NCBI GenBank assembly: GCA_017446155.1
Contig: JAFSRI010000036.1
Location: forward strand, 1 to 45,462
Direction: 5' to 3'
Source: Clostridia bacterium
Lineage (GTDB): Bacteria > Bacillota > Clostridia > Oscillospirales > CAG-272
Length of the DNA stretch: 45,462 nucleotides
The notes under the pieces are model-generated. The model did no database searches. It was given only the letters and a program-made list of their open reading frames with translations, and had not been told where the DNA came from. A program made the translations under genes and the position numbers. Shown here in pieces: positions 1-6,304 of this stretch. How positions within the stretch are numbered: position 1 is the first letter of the stretch; every line of letters starts with the position of its first letter.

Positions 1-118
1 ACAAGGAGCGGGCGTACTGATTGCCTTAATGGCAAATAACGATGAAGCGCAAAAATTTTACAGAAGTGTAGAAGATGCGTCAATTCATGATACAGGTATC
101 TGGATCGACATCAAATAA
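1..118 (+). CDS. C-terminal fragment, GNAT-like acetyltransferase (partial)
   Basis: The reading frame is open from base 2 to the TAA at 116-118 and is cut by the window edge, leaving 38 residues. The fragment contains the stretch NNDEAQKFYRSVE followed by a beta-strand-like ending (GIWIDIK). Many GNAT N-acetyltransferases close this way: the helix carrying a 'xAxxFY' signature sits where the acetyl-CoA pocket ends, followed by the last strand. The substrate cannot be judged because the acceptor-binding part lies outside the window. An unrelated family with a similar tail is possible. Confidence 0.5.
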   Translation, partial: QGAGVLIALMANNDEAQKFYRSVEDASIHDTGIWIDIK

Positions 119-158
119 TTGTATTTGATAAATTCAAATTTGTCGGGATGACAAGCGT

Positions 159-205
159 GTATCATTATGGCGCTTTTAATAAGGTTTACGTATCATTATG
201 GCGCT
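159..205. repeat. Pair of 16-base direct repeats
   Basis: GTATCATTATGGCGCT occurs at 159-174 and again at 190-205, a period of 31 bases. The two units differ only after the last T. No gene overlaps them. They could be a protein-binding site or a small duplication. Confidence 0.6.
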
Positions 206-256
206 CTTACCCATCAAATTGTCTACCAAGGCAAAATGGGGTTCTTTGTAATCTAA

Positions 257-285
257 TTGAAATAATCACACTTTTCGAGTACAAT
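257..285 (+). promoter_or_regulatory. Sigma-A-like promoter of a possible small RNA
   Basis: TTGAAA at 257-262 and TACAAT at 280-285 are separated by 17 bases. Transcription would start near 292. No ORF with a ribosome binding site follows before the hairpin at 408-437; the only ATG downstream opens a four-codon frame. Confidence 0.45.
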
Positions 286-291
286 ACATCA

Positions 292-437
292 GCAAATTCG
301 AGAAAAACATGAAGCGTTGGTAAGTCCAGATCTGCACAATCACGGATGTGTACCTTTTAGGTAGGTTTACCTCGATTCTGTACTTTTTATGTAGTATTAC
401 GCAAGCAAAAAATCGACACCGAAAAGTGTCGATTTTT
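292..437 (+). ncRNA. Candidate small non-coding transcript
   Basis: A predicted promoter at 257-285 and a strong hairpin with a U-rich 3' side at 408-437 bound a region of about 145 bases with no credible ORF. Within it TCGAG (about 299-303) can pair with CTCGA (about 371-375), and AGGTA/TACCT near 359-372 can form a local hairpin, so the RNA could fold. This is inference from signals only; I recognise no RNA family. Confidence 0.3.
408..437 (+). terminator. Hairpin terminator, repeat copy 1
   Basis: The 12-base arms AAAAATCGACAC (408-419) and GTGTCGATTTTT (426-437) are perfectly complementary around the loop CGAAAA, and GTTTTA follows. The same hairpin recurs at 1228-1257. The A/T-symmetric ends would let it work in both directions. 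Confidence 0.75.
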
Positions 438-516
438 GTTTTATGAGCGGAATTGAAGCAACTCGGTAGTGAATGAAAGCCCGGTGGACTGTCAGAGCCG
501 AGTTTGACCGAGCGGC
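411..516. repeat. 106-base direct repeat, copy 1
   Basis: Bases 411-516 match 1231-1336 without gaps at an offset of exactly 820, with six mismatches that I count (451, 452, 456, 460, 480, 483), about 94 percent identity. The unit comprises the terminator hairpin plus a downstream part in which ACTCGG and CCGAGT form outer arms around an inner AGTCC/GGACT hairpin. The two copies flank the XRE regulator. Outside the unit the flanks diverge. Confidence 0.85.
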
Positions 517-594
517 ATCGTGACGCGAGAATCGAATATTCTGTTTTTAATTTTGTCATAATCATTTTTCTCAAAAATGCAACATGTTTATTTG

Positions 595-629
595 CGTTGC
601 TTGAAGCAACGAAATTATTGTATTATAAT
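595..629 (+). promoter_or_regulatory. XRE promoter with palindromic operator
   Basis: TTGAAG (601-606) and TATAAT (624-629) are separated by 17 bases and lie just upstream of the regulator gene. The palindrome CGTTGCTT-G-AAGCAACG (595-611) is perfect and covers the -35 box. This placement suggests autorepression by the XRE protein. The promoter is clear; the operator role is inference. Confidence 0.6.
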
Positions 630-662
630 TTAGTTGAAATCTTTTAAAAGGTGGTTGTCAAA

Positions 663-1172
663 ATGCTAAGTGAAAATCTTAAAATAATTCGAAAATCAAA
701 AGGGCTTTCACAAGAAGAACTTGCTGTAAAACTGAATGTAGTAAGACAGACTGTTTCAAAATGGGAGCAAGGACTATCAGTTCCAGATGCTGATTTGTTG
801 ATTTCAATTTCCGAAGCGTTAGAAACTCCCGTAAGTATTTTACTCGGAGAGAACATTACTGAGCAAAGAGCGGATGACTTAAAAGCAATCTCGGAGAAAT
901 TGGAAGTTATAAATTTGCAGCTTTCTCAGAGAAAACAAGCAAAACGAAAAACATTGCATTGGTTTTTTATAACAGTTTGTCTTATCACATTAATAATTGC
1001 GTGTTGCCTGACAGCATTGAAAAGTCCTTATTTGAATTGGAACTTTAATGACCCGGAAATTGCAGTTGCAGGCACAGCATTTCACGCATTTGAATTTATA
1101 TTCTTCCGGGTTGCACCCTTTGCCGTCGTTTGCACAACTGTCGGCGCTGTATTAACACGAAATAAGCAATGA
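663..1172 (+). CDS. XRE-family transcriptional regulator with membrane tail
   Basis: This is a DNA-binding regulator of 169 residues. Residues 3-57 form a Cro/CI-type helix-turn-helix (LSQEELAVKLNVVRQTVSKWEQG is the core) of the group usually annotated as XRE with a membrane domain. A short amphipathic linker (about 62-95) leads to two hydrophobic segments, about 99-118 and 142-164, that should anchor it in the membrane. I chose the ATG at 663 because AAAAGGTGG lies nine bases upstream; the GTG at 651 sits inside that ribosome binding site. A palindrome overlaps its own promoter. It stands alone between two copies of a 106-base repeat and is AT-rich compared with the genes to its right, so it may be an acquired cassette. 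The signal it senses is unknown. Confidence 0.85.
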   Translation: MLSENLKIIRKSKGLSQEELAVKLNVVRQTVSKWEQGLSVPDADLLISISEALETPVSILLGENITEQRADDLKAISEKLEVINLQLSQRKQAKRKTLHWFFITVCLITLIIACCLTALKSPYLNWNFNDPEIAVAGTAFHAFEFIFFRVAPFAVVCTTVGAVLTRNKQ

Positions 1173-1227
1173 ACGTCTCCACATATCAAAATGCAACGCA
1201 AATTATCGGGCATCTCATTACACAAAC

Positions 1228-1257
1228 AAAAATCGACACCGAAAAGTGTCGATTTTT
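1228..1257. terminator. Bidirectional hairpin terminator, repeat copy 2
   Basis: The 12-base arms at 1228-1239 and 1246-1257 flank the loop CGAAAA. It lies 55 bases after the XRE stop codon and faces the end of the minus-strand unit that finishes at 1443, so it can serve both. Confidence 0.75.
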
Positions 1258-1336
1258 GTTTTATGAGCGGGGTTGTAGCGACTCGGTAGTGAATGAAAGT
1301 CCTGTGGACTGTCAGAGCCGAGTTTGACCGAGCGGC
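1231..1336. repeat. 106-base direct repeat, copy 2
   Basis: This is the second copy of the element at 411-516. The matching stops after AGCGGC at 1331-1336. The portion downstream of the hairpin is conserved as well as the hairpin, so the similarity is not merely two terminators of the same kind. Confidence 0.85.
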
Positions 1337-1442
1337 GACACCCGCCACTGTAATACTTAAAAGGTGCGCTCCGTTATTAGAAAATATTTGCTCTTTCTTT
1401 GTTTTTCAGATCTTTTGCACATGTCATACGTTTCCCTTATGT

Positions 1443-2072
1443 TTAATCCGCGGCGTCGGTAAACAGTGTAACCGTCACATCACCGCTTCCGAGCAGACGC
1501 GTCATTTCTTCTGCGGTTTTGTCGACAATATGTCCAAGCCGTGTATATGCCCATGAATTGCTTCCGTAAAACAAAACGATTTGATTGCCCGAATAGAGGA
1601 CGATGTCCCCCGCACACGTTGTTGTATTCTTGTCGTTTCTCGGAATACTTGTGCCGAGAGACCCGACCTGCTCAAAGCCTCCGTACATCGACATACTCAC
1701 TGTCAGCGGTTTGTCTTTTACAAGTTTCGCGAGGGCGGCAACGGATTCGTTTTCTTCCCATACGACAGCGACCCGCGTATCACCGATCTTTAATTTCAGC
1801 GTTTTCATTTCCGTGTTTTCCTCGTATTTTTGAAATGTTGTTGTTTGAGTTTCGACGGACGTACTCTCTGTTTTTGATGTCTGAAAGTCTGTTTCGACAG
1901 TTGTTTTAGTTATCGGTTGCACGTGCGACTCTTGAGGGGAGCTTTGCCGGGTTGATTGCACGTCAGAAACCGCCGTCGGCGTCCGGCTTGCGCACGATGA
2001 AAGGCAAAGCAGCGCAATGAGCGCAAAAAGCACAATAATGAGCGTTTTACAGCAGTTGTTTTCCGAATTCAT
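1443..2072 (-). CDS. Cyclophilin-like fold lipoprotein
   Basis: A 209-residue exported lipoprotein. A hydrophobic signal (about 10-25) ends in the lipobox LSSC with Cys27 as the lipid site, followed by a Ser/Thr/Gln-rich linker. The C-terminal half (about 90-205) has the YGGFEQVGSLG, GDIVLYSGNQIVLFYG and LGHI segments of the small bacterial cyclophilin-like fold family, which lacks proven isomerase activity. I chose the ATG at 2072, with GGAGAAGG just upstream, over a longer frame from 2120. The start lies inside the flavoprotein gene (26-base overlap), so translation is probably coupled. It is the last gene of the LysR-divergent unit. Confidence 0.8.
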   Translation of the reverse strand: MNSENNCCKTLIIVLFALIALLCLSSCASRTPTAVSDVQSTRQSSPQESHVQPITKTTVETDFQTSKTESTSVETQTTTFQKYEENTEMKTLKLKIGDTRVAVVWEENESVAALAKLVKDKPLTVSMSMYGGFEQVGSLGTSIPRNDKNTTTCAGDIVLYSGNQIVLFYGSNSWAYTRLGHIVDKTAEEMTRLLGSGDVTVTLFTDAAD

Positions 2073-2589
2073 AAGCCTTCTCCAATTCTGCCCTCTTGCT
2101 TTGCGCTTCGTTCGGATCATTTATTCCTCCGCAGAAGAGCGAACCTGAAAGCTCGGCTTTTTCAAAACAATCGACCCAGCCGCAAAGCCCGTTTACTGCC
2201 TTTTCGGGTACATATTTCTCATCCTCAGCGGCAGTTGAGAGCATATAAACGTTTCGGAAATGATAATCTGAGGAATACAGCGGATTCAGCCTGTCAAGCA
2301 GCGTTTTCATCTGACCGCTCATTTCATAGTAATAGATAGGTGTGACGAACACGAGTGTGTCCGCATTTTTTACTTTTCCCGCAATCTCTGCCGCGTCGTC
2401 CTTTTGCACGCATTTCTGCGTCTTTTGACAAGCAAGACAGCCGATACAATATCTTATTTCTTTCCCTTTCAGGCTTATTTTCTCTACCTCGTGTCCTGCG
2501 TCTTTCGCGCCCCTTATCAGTTCTTCTGCAAGAATGTCCGAATTACTCTTTGCACGAAGGCTTGTCGTGATAACTAACACTTTGCTCAT
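2047..2589 (-). CDS. Flavodoxin-family iron-sulfur flavoprotein / FMN reductase
   Basis: A 180-residue protein of the NADPH-dependent FMN reductase/flavodoxin-like superfamily. Residues 8-18 (TTSLRAKSNSD) form the phosphate loop for FMN. The cluster Cys48-x2-Cys51-x2-Cys54-x5-Cys60 is the ferredoxin-like motif of iron-sulfur flavoproteins. TPIYYYEMSGQMKTLLDR (about 83-100) is the conserved flavin-side loop of the family. It probably moves electrons to small acceptors or quinone-like compounds in the cytoplasm. Its ATG overlaps the TGA of the upstream hydrolase (ATGA), indicating translational coupling. The physiological substrate is not evident. Confidence 0.85.
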   Translation of the reverse strand: MSKVLVITTSLRAKSNSDILAEELIRGAKDAGHEVEKISLKGKEIRYCIGCLACQKTQKCVQKDDAAEIAGKVKNADTLVFVTPIYYYEMSGQMKTLLDRLNPLYSSDYHFRNVYMLSTAAEDEKYVPEKAVNGLCGWVDCFEKAELSGSLFCGGINDPNEAQSKRAELEKAYEFGKQLL

Positions 2590-3587
2590 TTCATATTCTC
2601 CTTCATAAACGATTCTATCTTGTCAAACGGAATGGCACCGGTTTTGCCGCCGTCATACAGGTCGGTATGTGAAGCACCGGGAATAATAAGCAGTTCCTTG
2701 TTGGACGTATACTTGCTGTCCTTCACCATATTCGCATAAGCGTCGCGCCCAAAATAGCATGAATGTGCCTTGTCGCCGTGAACGATAAGCACAGCGGAGC
2801 GAATCTCATTTGAATACTGCAAAATCGGCTGATTGATAAAACTTTCGCACCCGACGACGTTCCAGCCGCCGTTCGAGTTGAGCGAACGCGGATGATAACC
2901 GCGCTCGGTTTTGTAGTAATCATAATAGTCCTTTACGAAATACGGCGCGTCCTCCGGGAGCGGATCGATAACGCCTCCGCCGAGCTTGTATTCGCCGTTT
3001 TTCAGGTCGGCAATGCGCTGTGCGCACATAATAGCGCGCTTATTATAACGCGCTTCCTCGCTGTCCTCACTGTCAAAATATCCCTTTGCGTTGACGCGAG
3101 TCATATCGTACATTGTCATTACCGCTGTCGCTTTCACGCGCGTATCGAGCGCGGCAGTATTGAGCGCCATTCCACCCCATCCGCAAATACCGATAATGCC
3201 GATACGGTCGGGATCGACTTTTTCGCAAAGCGAGAGAAAATCAACCGCAGCCATGAAATCCTCGGTATTAATGTCAGGCGACGCCATATAGCGCACGTTC
3301 CCGCCGCTCTCTCCCGTAAAAGACGGGTCAAAAGCGACTGTCAAAAACCCGCGTTCCGCCATCGCTTGCGCGTAAAGCCCGGAGCACTGCTCTTTTACCG
3401 CTCCGAACGGACCGCAGACGGCAATCGCCGTAAGTTTGCCTGAGACGTTCTTCGGCGAATACATATCCGCCGCGAGTGTTATGCCGTAGCGATTGACGAA
3501 CGTCACCTTGCGGTGATCAACCTTGTCGCTCTTCAAAAAAGTTTTGTCCCATTCTTCTGTAAGTTTCAGGTTTTCTTTGATCATCAT
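2586..3587 (-). CDS. Alpha/beta hydrolase with cysteine nucleophile
   Basis: A 333-residue cytoplasmic alpha/beta hydrolase resembling dienelactone-hydrolase/YcjY-type proteins. The nucleophile elbow reads GICGWGG, placing Cys135 where serine usually sits, as in dienelactone hydrolases. HGDKAHS supplies the likely acid, and the histidine is in PGASHTDLYD near residue 307. The N-terminal strand pair (VTFVNRYGITLAADMYSP) is typical of the group. It overlaps neighbours on both sides by ATGA junctions (3584-3587 and 2586-2589). Linkage to a LysR regulator and a flavoprotein suggests a role with reactive or aromatic small molecules; that is inference. Confidence 0.85.
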   Translation of the reverse strand: MMIKENLKLTEEWDKTFLKSDKVDHRKVTFVNRYGITLAADMYSPKNVSGKLTAIAVCGPFGAVKEQCSGLYAQAMAERGFLTVAFDPSFTGESGGNVRYMASPDINTEDFMAAVDFLSLCEKVDPDRIGIIGICGWGGMALNTAALDTRVKATAVMTMYDMTRVNAKGYFDSEDSEEARYNKRAIMCAQRIADLKNGEYKLGGGVIDPLPEDAPYFVKDYYDYYKTERGYHPRSLNSNGGWNVVGCESFINQPILQYSNEIRSAVLIVHGDKAHSCYFGRDAYANMVKDSKYTSNKELLIIPGASHTDLYDGGKTGAIPFDKIESFMKENMK

Positions 3588-3793
3588 TTTTCATTCCTCT
3601 CTTTCATTTCTTTTTCGGTTTGACGTATAACTGTATCTAATCTGTCTACTTTTCTTTGGCTTTCATGCATTTCTTCTATCAGGGAGCAGCGACGTTTGCG
3701 CAAAGCCGTTTTAAGTTCATCCAGACGCCCCGCTTCGTAAAGCGCCTTCTCTTCATCGCATGAAAGCATGTCTAAAATCGTTTTTGATTCCAT
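3584..3793 (-). CDS. Small coiled-coil protein of unknown function
   Basis: A 69-residue, charge-rich protein, helical by eye, with a heptad-like region (about 20-66) typical of a short coiled coil. It has no signal peptide, membrane segment or recognisable motif. It is the first gene of the minus-strand unit: CGAATGG lies at its start, GGAGG-like bases lie upstream (3796-3804 on the plus strand read CCCTCCTCC), and its end overlaps the hydrolase start by ATGA. The strict coupling suggests it is translated and acts with the hydrolase or flavoprotein. Confidence 0.65.
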   Translation of the reverse strand: MESKTILDMLSCDEEKALYEAGRLDELKTALRKRRCSLIEEMHESQRKVDRLDTVIRQTEKEMKERNEK

Positions 3794-3823
3794 TCGCCCT
3801 CCTCCTTTTTTCTTGACGGTTTT

Positions 3824-3891
3824 ATTATATCATCTTGACAAGCGTCATGCTAATGGTTATAATGAATATCGTGATATTCTTATTAAGAATA
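3824..3891. promoter_or_regulatory. Divergent LysR promoter region with two palindromes
   Basis: On the plus strand TTGACA (3835-3840) and TATAAT (3858-3863) with a 17-base spacer form a full-consensus promoter for the LysR gene. On the minus strand TATAAT (3829-3824) with a weak TTAGCA (3853-3848) could serve the hydrolase unit. Two overlapping perfect palindromes follow: GAATATC-GT-GATATTC (3864-3879) and TATTCTTA-T-TAAGAATA (3875-3891). The second contains the T-N11-A pattern typical of LysR boxes. I infer these are the LysR binding sites. Confidence 0.65.
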
Positions 3892-3904
3892 ACAGGAGGG
3901 CGAT

Positions 3905-4795
3905 ATGGAACTTCGGACAATGAGGTACTTTTTGGCAGTTGCAAGAGAGGAAAACATGACAAAGGCGGCTGAAATGCTTCACGTCACACAGCCGACGCTT
4001 TCAAAAGCATTACGTTCACTTGAAGACGAACTCGGCAAAAAGTTGTTTGAACGACACAGTTTTTCAATCTCGCTGACCGAAGAAGGCGTGCTGTTGCGCA
4101 ACCGCGCGGAGGACCTTATAACGCTCGCGGATAAAATCGAAAAGGAATTTCTTACGCTTGACGACATCTCAGGCGGAAACCTTTATTTCGGTTTGGCGGA
4201 ATCTTACCAGATAAGGTATCTTGCAAGGGAGATAAAGGAATTTAAAAAAATCTGCCCCGGGTTGCAGTACCATATCACAAGCGGCGACACCGAACAGGTG
4301 ACGGAAAAACTGGATAAAGGTCTTCTCGATTTTGCGGTATTGTGCGATTTGCCCGATACGCGCAAATATAATTTTATCGAATTGCCTGATGGCGATATAT
4401 GGGGCGTTATCATGCCCGCGAACGCGCCGCTTGCAAAAAAACGTGCCGTCAGCGTAAAAGATCTTGAAAGCCTTCCGCTGTTCACATCTGTTCAAGGCTG
4501 GGAGGGCGACATAAAACGCTGGGCTGGCGAAAGTTATGATAAGCTACGCTTGGAGGGGTCATTTAGGCTTGCATATAATGCCTCAATGTTTGTTAAAGAG
4601 GGGCTTGGCTATCAACTCACATTCGATAAGCTCGTGGACACCTCTTCTGAAAGCGGGCTCGTCTTCCGCCCACTTACTCCGAGGCTTGAAACGAAGCTAT
4701 ACTTGATTTGGAACAAATATCAGGCTTTTACGCCTATCGCGGAGCGTTTTCTCGATGAAGTAAAAAAAGGCTTTCGTGCAAAAGCAGGAAACTGA
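3905..4795 (+). CDS. LysR-family transcriptional regulator
   Basis: A 296-residue regulator. Residues 1-60 form the winged helix-turn-helix (MELRTMRYFLAVAREENMT, then AAEMLHVTQPTLSKALRSLE). Residues about 90-290 form the two-lobe LysR substrate domain that binds an effector. AGGAGGG sits six bases before the ATG at 3905. The gene is divergent from the coiled-coil/hydrolase/flavoprotein/lipoprotein unit, the classical LysR arrangement, so it most likely controls that unit and itself. The effector is unknown. The stop codon lies inside the terminator hairpin stem. Confidence 0.92.
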   Translation: MELRTMRYFLAVAREENMTKAAEMLHVTQPTLSKALRSLEDELGKKLFERHSFSISLTEEGVLLRNRAEDLITLADKIEKEFLTLDDISGGNLYFGLAESYQIRYLAREIKEFKKICPGLQYHITSGDTEQVTEKLDKGLLDFAVLCDLPDTRKYNFIELPDGDIWGVIMPANAPLAKKRAVSVKDLESLPLFTSVQGWEGDIKRWAGESYDKLRLEGSFRLAYNASMFVKEGLGYQLTFDKLVDTSSESGLVFRPLTPRLETKLYLIWNKYQAFTPIAERFLDEVKKGFRAKAGN

Positions 4796-4815
4796 GATAA
4801 CATATCTCATTTTTT
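4793..4815 (+). terminator. Rho-independent terminator of the LysR gene
   Basis: TGAGATA (4793-4799) and TATCTCA (4803-4809) pair around ACA and are followed by six T. The stem includes the LysR stop codon TGA, so a ribosome stopping there would overlap the hairpin. Confidence 0.7.
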
Positions 4816-4884
4816 GATAGTCAAACGAAAAACGCGTATGCGAAGATTAAGCAGCGAAATTATTATAACGTTTCAGCGTCGGGA

Positions 4885-4913
4885 TTGAAATATCGGCGGA
4901 TTTATGGTATACT
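4885..4913 (+). promoter_or_regulatory. luxS promoter
   Basis: TTGAAA (4885-4890) and TATACT (4908-4913) are separated by 17 bases, 118 bases upstream of the luxS start. I see no S-box or other known riboswitch fold in the leader. Confidence 0.6.
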
Positions 4914-5030
4914 TAAAAAAGAACGGTAAACTTCGATGTATATGCCGCAATACAGTTTAAATCAGCAGTCAAATCGGCATAAATAAGCATTATTCGATAA
5001 ATGAATTCAAATACAAAAGGAGAAAAACAA

Positions 5031-5555
5031 ATGGAAATGATACAGAGCTTTTCAATAGACCATACGCGCATAATCCCCGGGATTTTCACAAGCAGAGTTG
5101 ACCGTCTCGGCGAGTATTCCGTCACGACGTACGACATAAGACTTAAAAGGCCGAACGTAGAGCCGGCAATCGACGTTGCGGCAATGCATTCGCTTGAACA
5201 TATCATTGCAACATACCTGCGCAACGATCCCGATTGGAAAGATGATATTGTTTATTGGGGCCCGATGGGATGCCTTACCGGGTTTTATCTCATACTCAAA
5301 GGCAACCGCGACTCGCGGGAACTTTATGAATTGATGCTGAGGTCATTTGAATCGGTTGAAAGCGTGCAGGAAGTGCCGGGAGCTACGGCTGTCAACTGCG
5401 GATATTACCGCATGCACAACCTTGAAATGGCAAAATGGTATGCAAAAGAATTTGTCGAATATCTCAAAACTAACGCCGGTAAAGACGAGATTTTTGAATA
5501 TCCCAAGACAGAACGGCTTATAACAGACGGCGGTCATCATTTCTACGATTCGTAA
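5031..5555 (+). CDS. luxS: S-ribosylhomocysteine lyase LuxS
   Basis: LuxS cleaves S-ribosylhomocysteine to homocysteine and the autoinducer-2 precursor DPD in the activated methyl cycle. The 174-residue protein shows the metal ligands His53 and His57 in HSLEH and Cys123 in NCGYYRMHN, and the catalytic Cys81 in GPMGCLTGFY. These sets are complete, so it should be active. I start at 5031 because AAAGGAG lies eight bases upstream; an in-frame ATG at 5001 has no such site. It has its own promoter and no methyl-cycle partner gene alongside. Confidence 0.97.
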   Translation: MEMIQSFSIDHTRIIPGIFTSRVDRLGEYSVTTYDIRLKRPNVEPAIDVAAMHSLEHIIATYLRNDPDWKDDIVYWGPMGCLTGFYLILKGNRDSRELYELMLRSFESVESVQEVPGATAVNCGYYRMHNLEMAKWYAKEFVEYLKTNAGKDEIFEYPKTERLITDGGHHFYDS

Positions 5556-5743
5556 TATAAAACACAAGCAGATCTTCCGGTCATTCGGGAATCGGCATAT
5601 TTGTGCATTTGCAAGACACGGCGGATAATGTATTTGATCAAAAACCGATTTTAAAAAATCCGCGTTAAACGATCGTCGGTAAATGATCGAGGCAAACAAT
5701 CAACATAAAGATCTTTACTGTTCTTCCCGACAGGAGCACAACA

Positions 5744-6196
5744 ATGAAAGAACGCAATATACTGAGCCATTTTTTCAAAAAGAAAGAGAAAATAGAATCG
5801 CTTAACGTTTTGACGCTGCGAATTATTTCAATGAGAAACACAGAAGAGTATGAAATCTCGGTCAGTGGCAACACGGCAGAAGTATCGCATTATAGAATAG
5901 GATTTGCCGAAAGAGAAAACGCTCGAACACTTATACGCCGCACGGTCTGCGGTGAAGAAGAGATAATTGATCTGTTAAACACATGTAAGTTGCTTTCGTG
6001 GGACGGGTTCGTCGGGCGACATCCGCACGGCGTGCTTGACGGGACGATGTTTTCGCTTAACGCCACTGTCAACGGCGACAGAACGGTATACGCACACGGC
6101 TCGCAAAACTTTCCGAAGCATTACAGAGATCTTACCGAGGGGTTGCGTTTGATTTTTGAAAAGCACGGCGTTGATGAATGCAGAGAGCAAGAATAA
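5744..6196 (+). CDS. Conserved hypothetical protein
   Basis: A 150-residue soluble protein that I do not recognise. It has no signal peptide or membrane segment. The first 20 residues are Lys-rich (KKKEK). The middle alternates short beta-strands (YEISVSG, AEVSHYRIGF), and the C-terminal part holds GRHPHGVLDGTMFSLNATVNG and YAHGSQNFPKHY, which look like a small all-beta domain with a helical end. AGGAG sits seven bases before the ATG. It lies 188 bases after luxS and ends before a shared terminator, so it could be co-transcribed with luxS by readthrough. Confidence 0.65.
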   Translation: MKERNILSHFFKKKEKIESLNVLTLRIISMRNTEEYEISVSGNTAEVSHYRIGFAERENARTLIRRTVCGEEEIIDLLNTCKLLSWDGFVGRHPHGVLDGTMFSLNATVNGDRTVYAHGSQNFPKHYRDLTEGLRLIFEKHGVDECREQE

Positions 6197-6270
6197 TGTA
6201 GAAAGTCAATCAGCTAACTCGATTTTTTAGCAATCAAATTATAAATTTAGATACTTATCGGCATAATATG

Positions 6271-6304
6271 AAAAAAGTCAGCATTTTTCGATGCTGACTT
6301 TTTA
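6271..6304. terminator. Bidirectional terminator between convergent genes
   Basis: AAAAAAGTCAGCAT (6271-6284) pairs with ATGCTGACTTTTT (6291-6303) around TTTTCG. It separates the plus-strand hypothetical gene from the serine hydrolase gene, whose stop overlaps the 3' edge. Confidence 0.85.

Larger units (their letters stand above)
119..662. other. Intergenic region with promoter, hairpin and 106-base repeat
   Basis: No convincing protein-coding gene lies between the acetyltransferase tail and the XRE regulator. The stretch holds a pair of 16-base direct repeats (159-205), a good sigma-A-like promoter (257-285), a strong terminator-like hairpin (408-437), the first copy of the 106-base repeat (411-516), and the XRE promoter and palindrome (595-629). 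Base composition is visibly more AT-rich than in most of the window. Confidence 0.7.

Noticed and set aside
411..1336. Possible CRISPR array from the repeated hairpin units
   Set aside because: There are only two units, each about 106 bases, 820 bases apart and with a gene between them; no spacers or cas genes.
411..1336. Attachment sites (attL/attR) of an integrated element
   Set aside because: No integrase, excisionase or tRNA target is present between or beside the copies. The repeat more likely belongs to a dispersed or duplicated element.
4796..5030. S-box or other riboswitch before luxS
   Set aside because: I find no conserved S-box core or terminator/antiterminator arrangement in the 118-base leader after the promoter.
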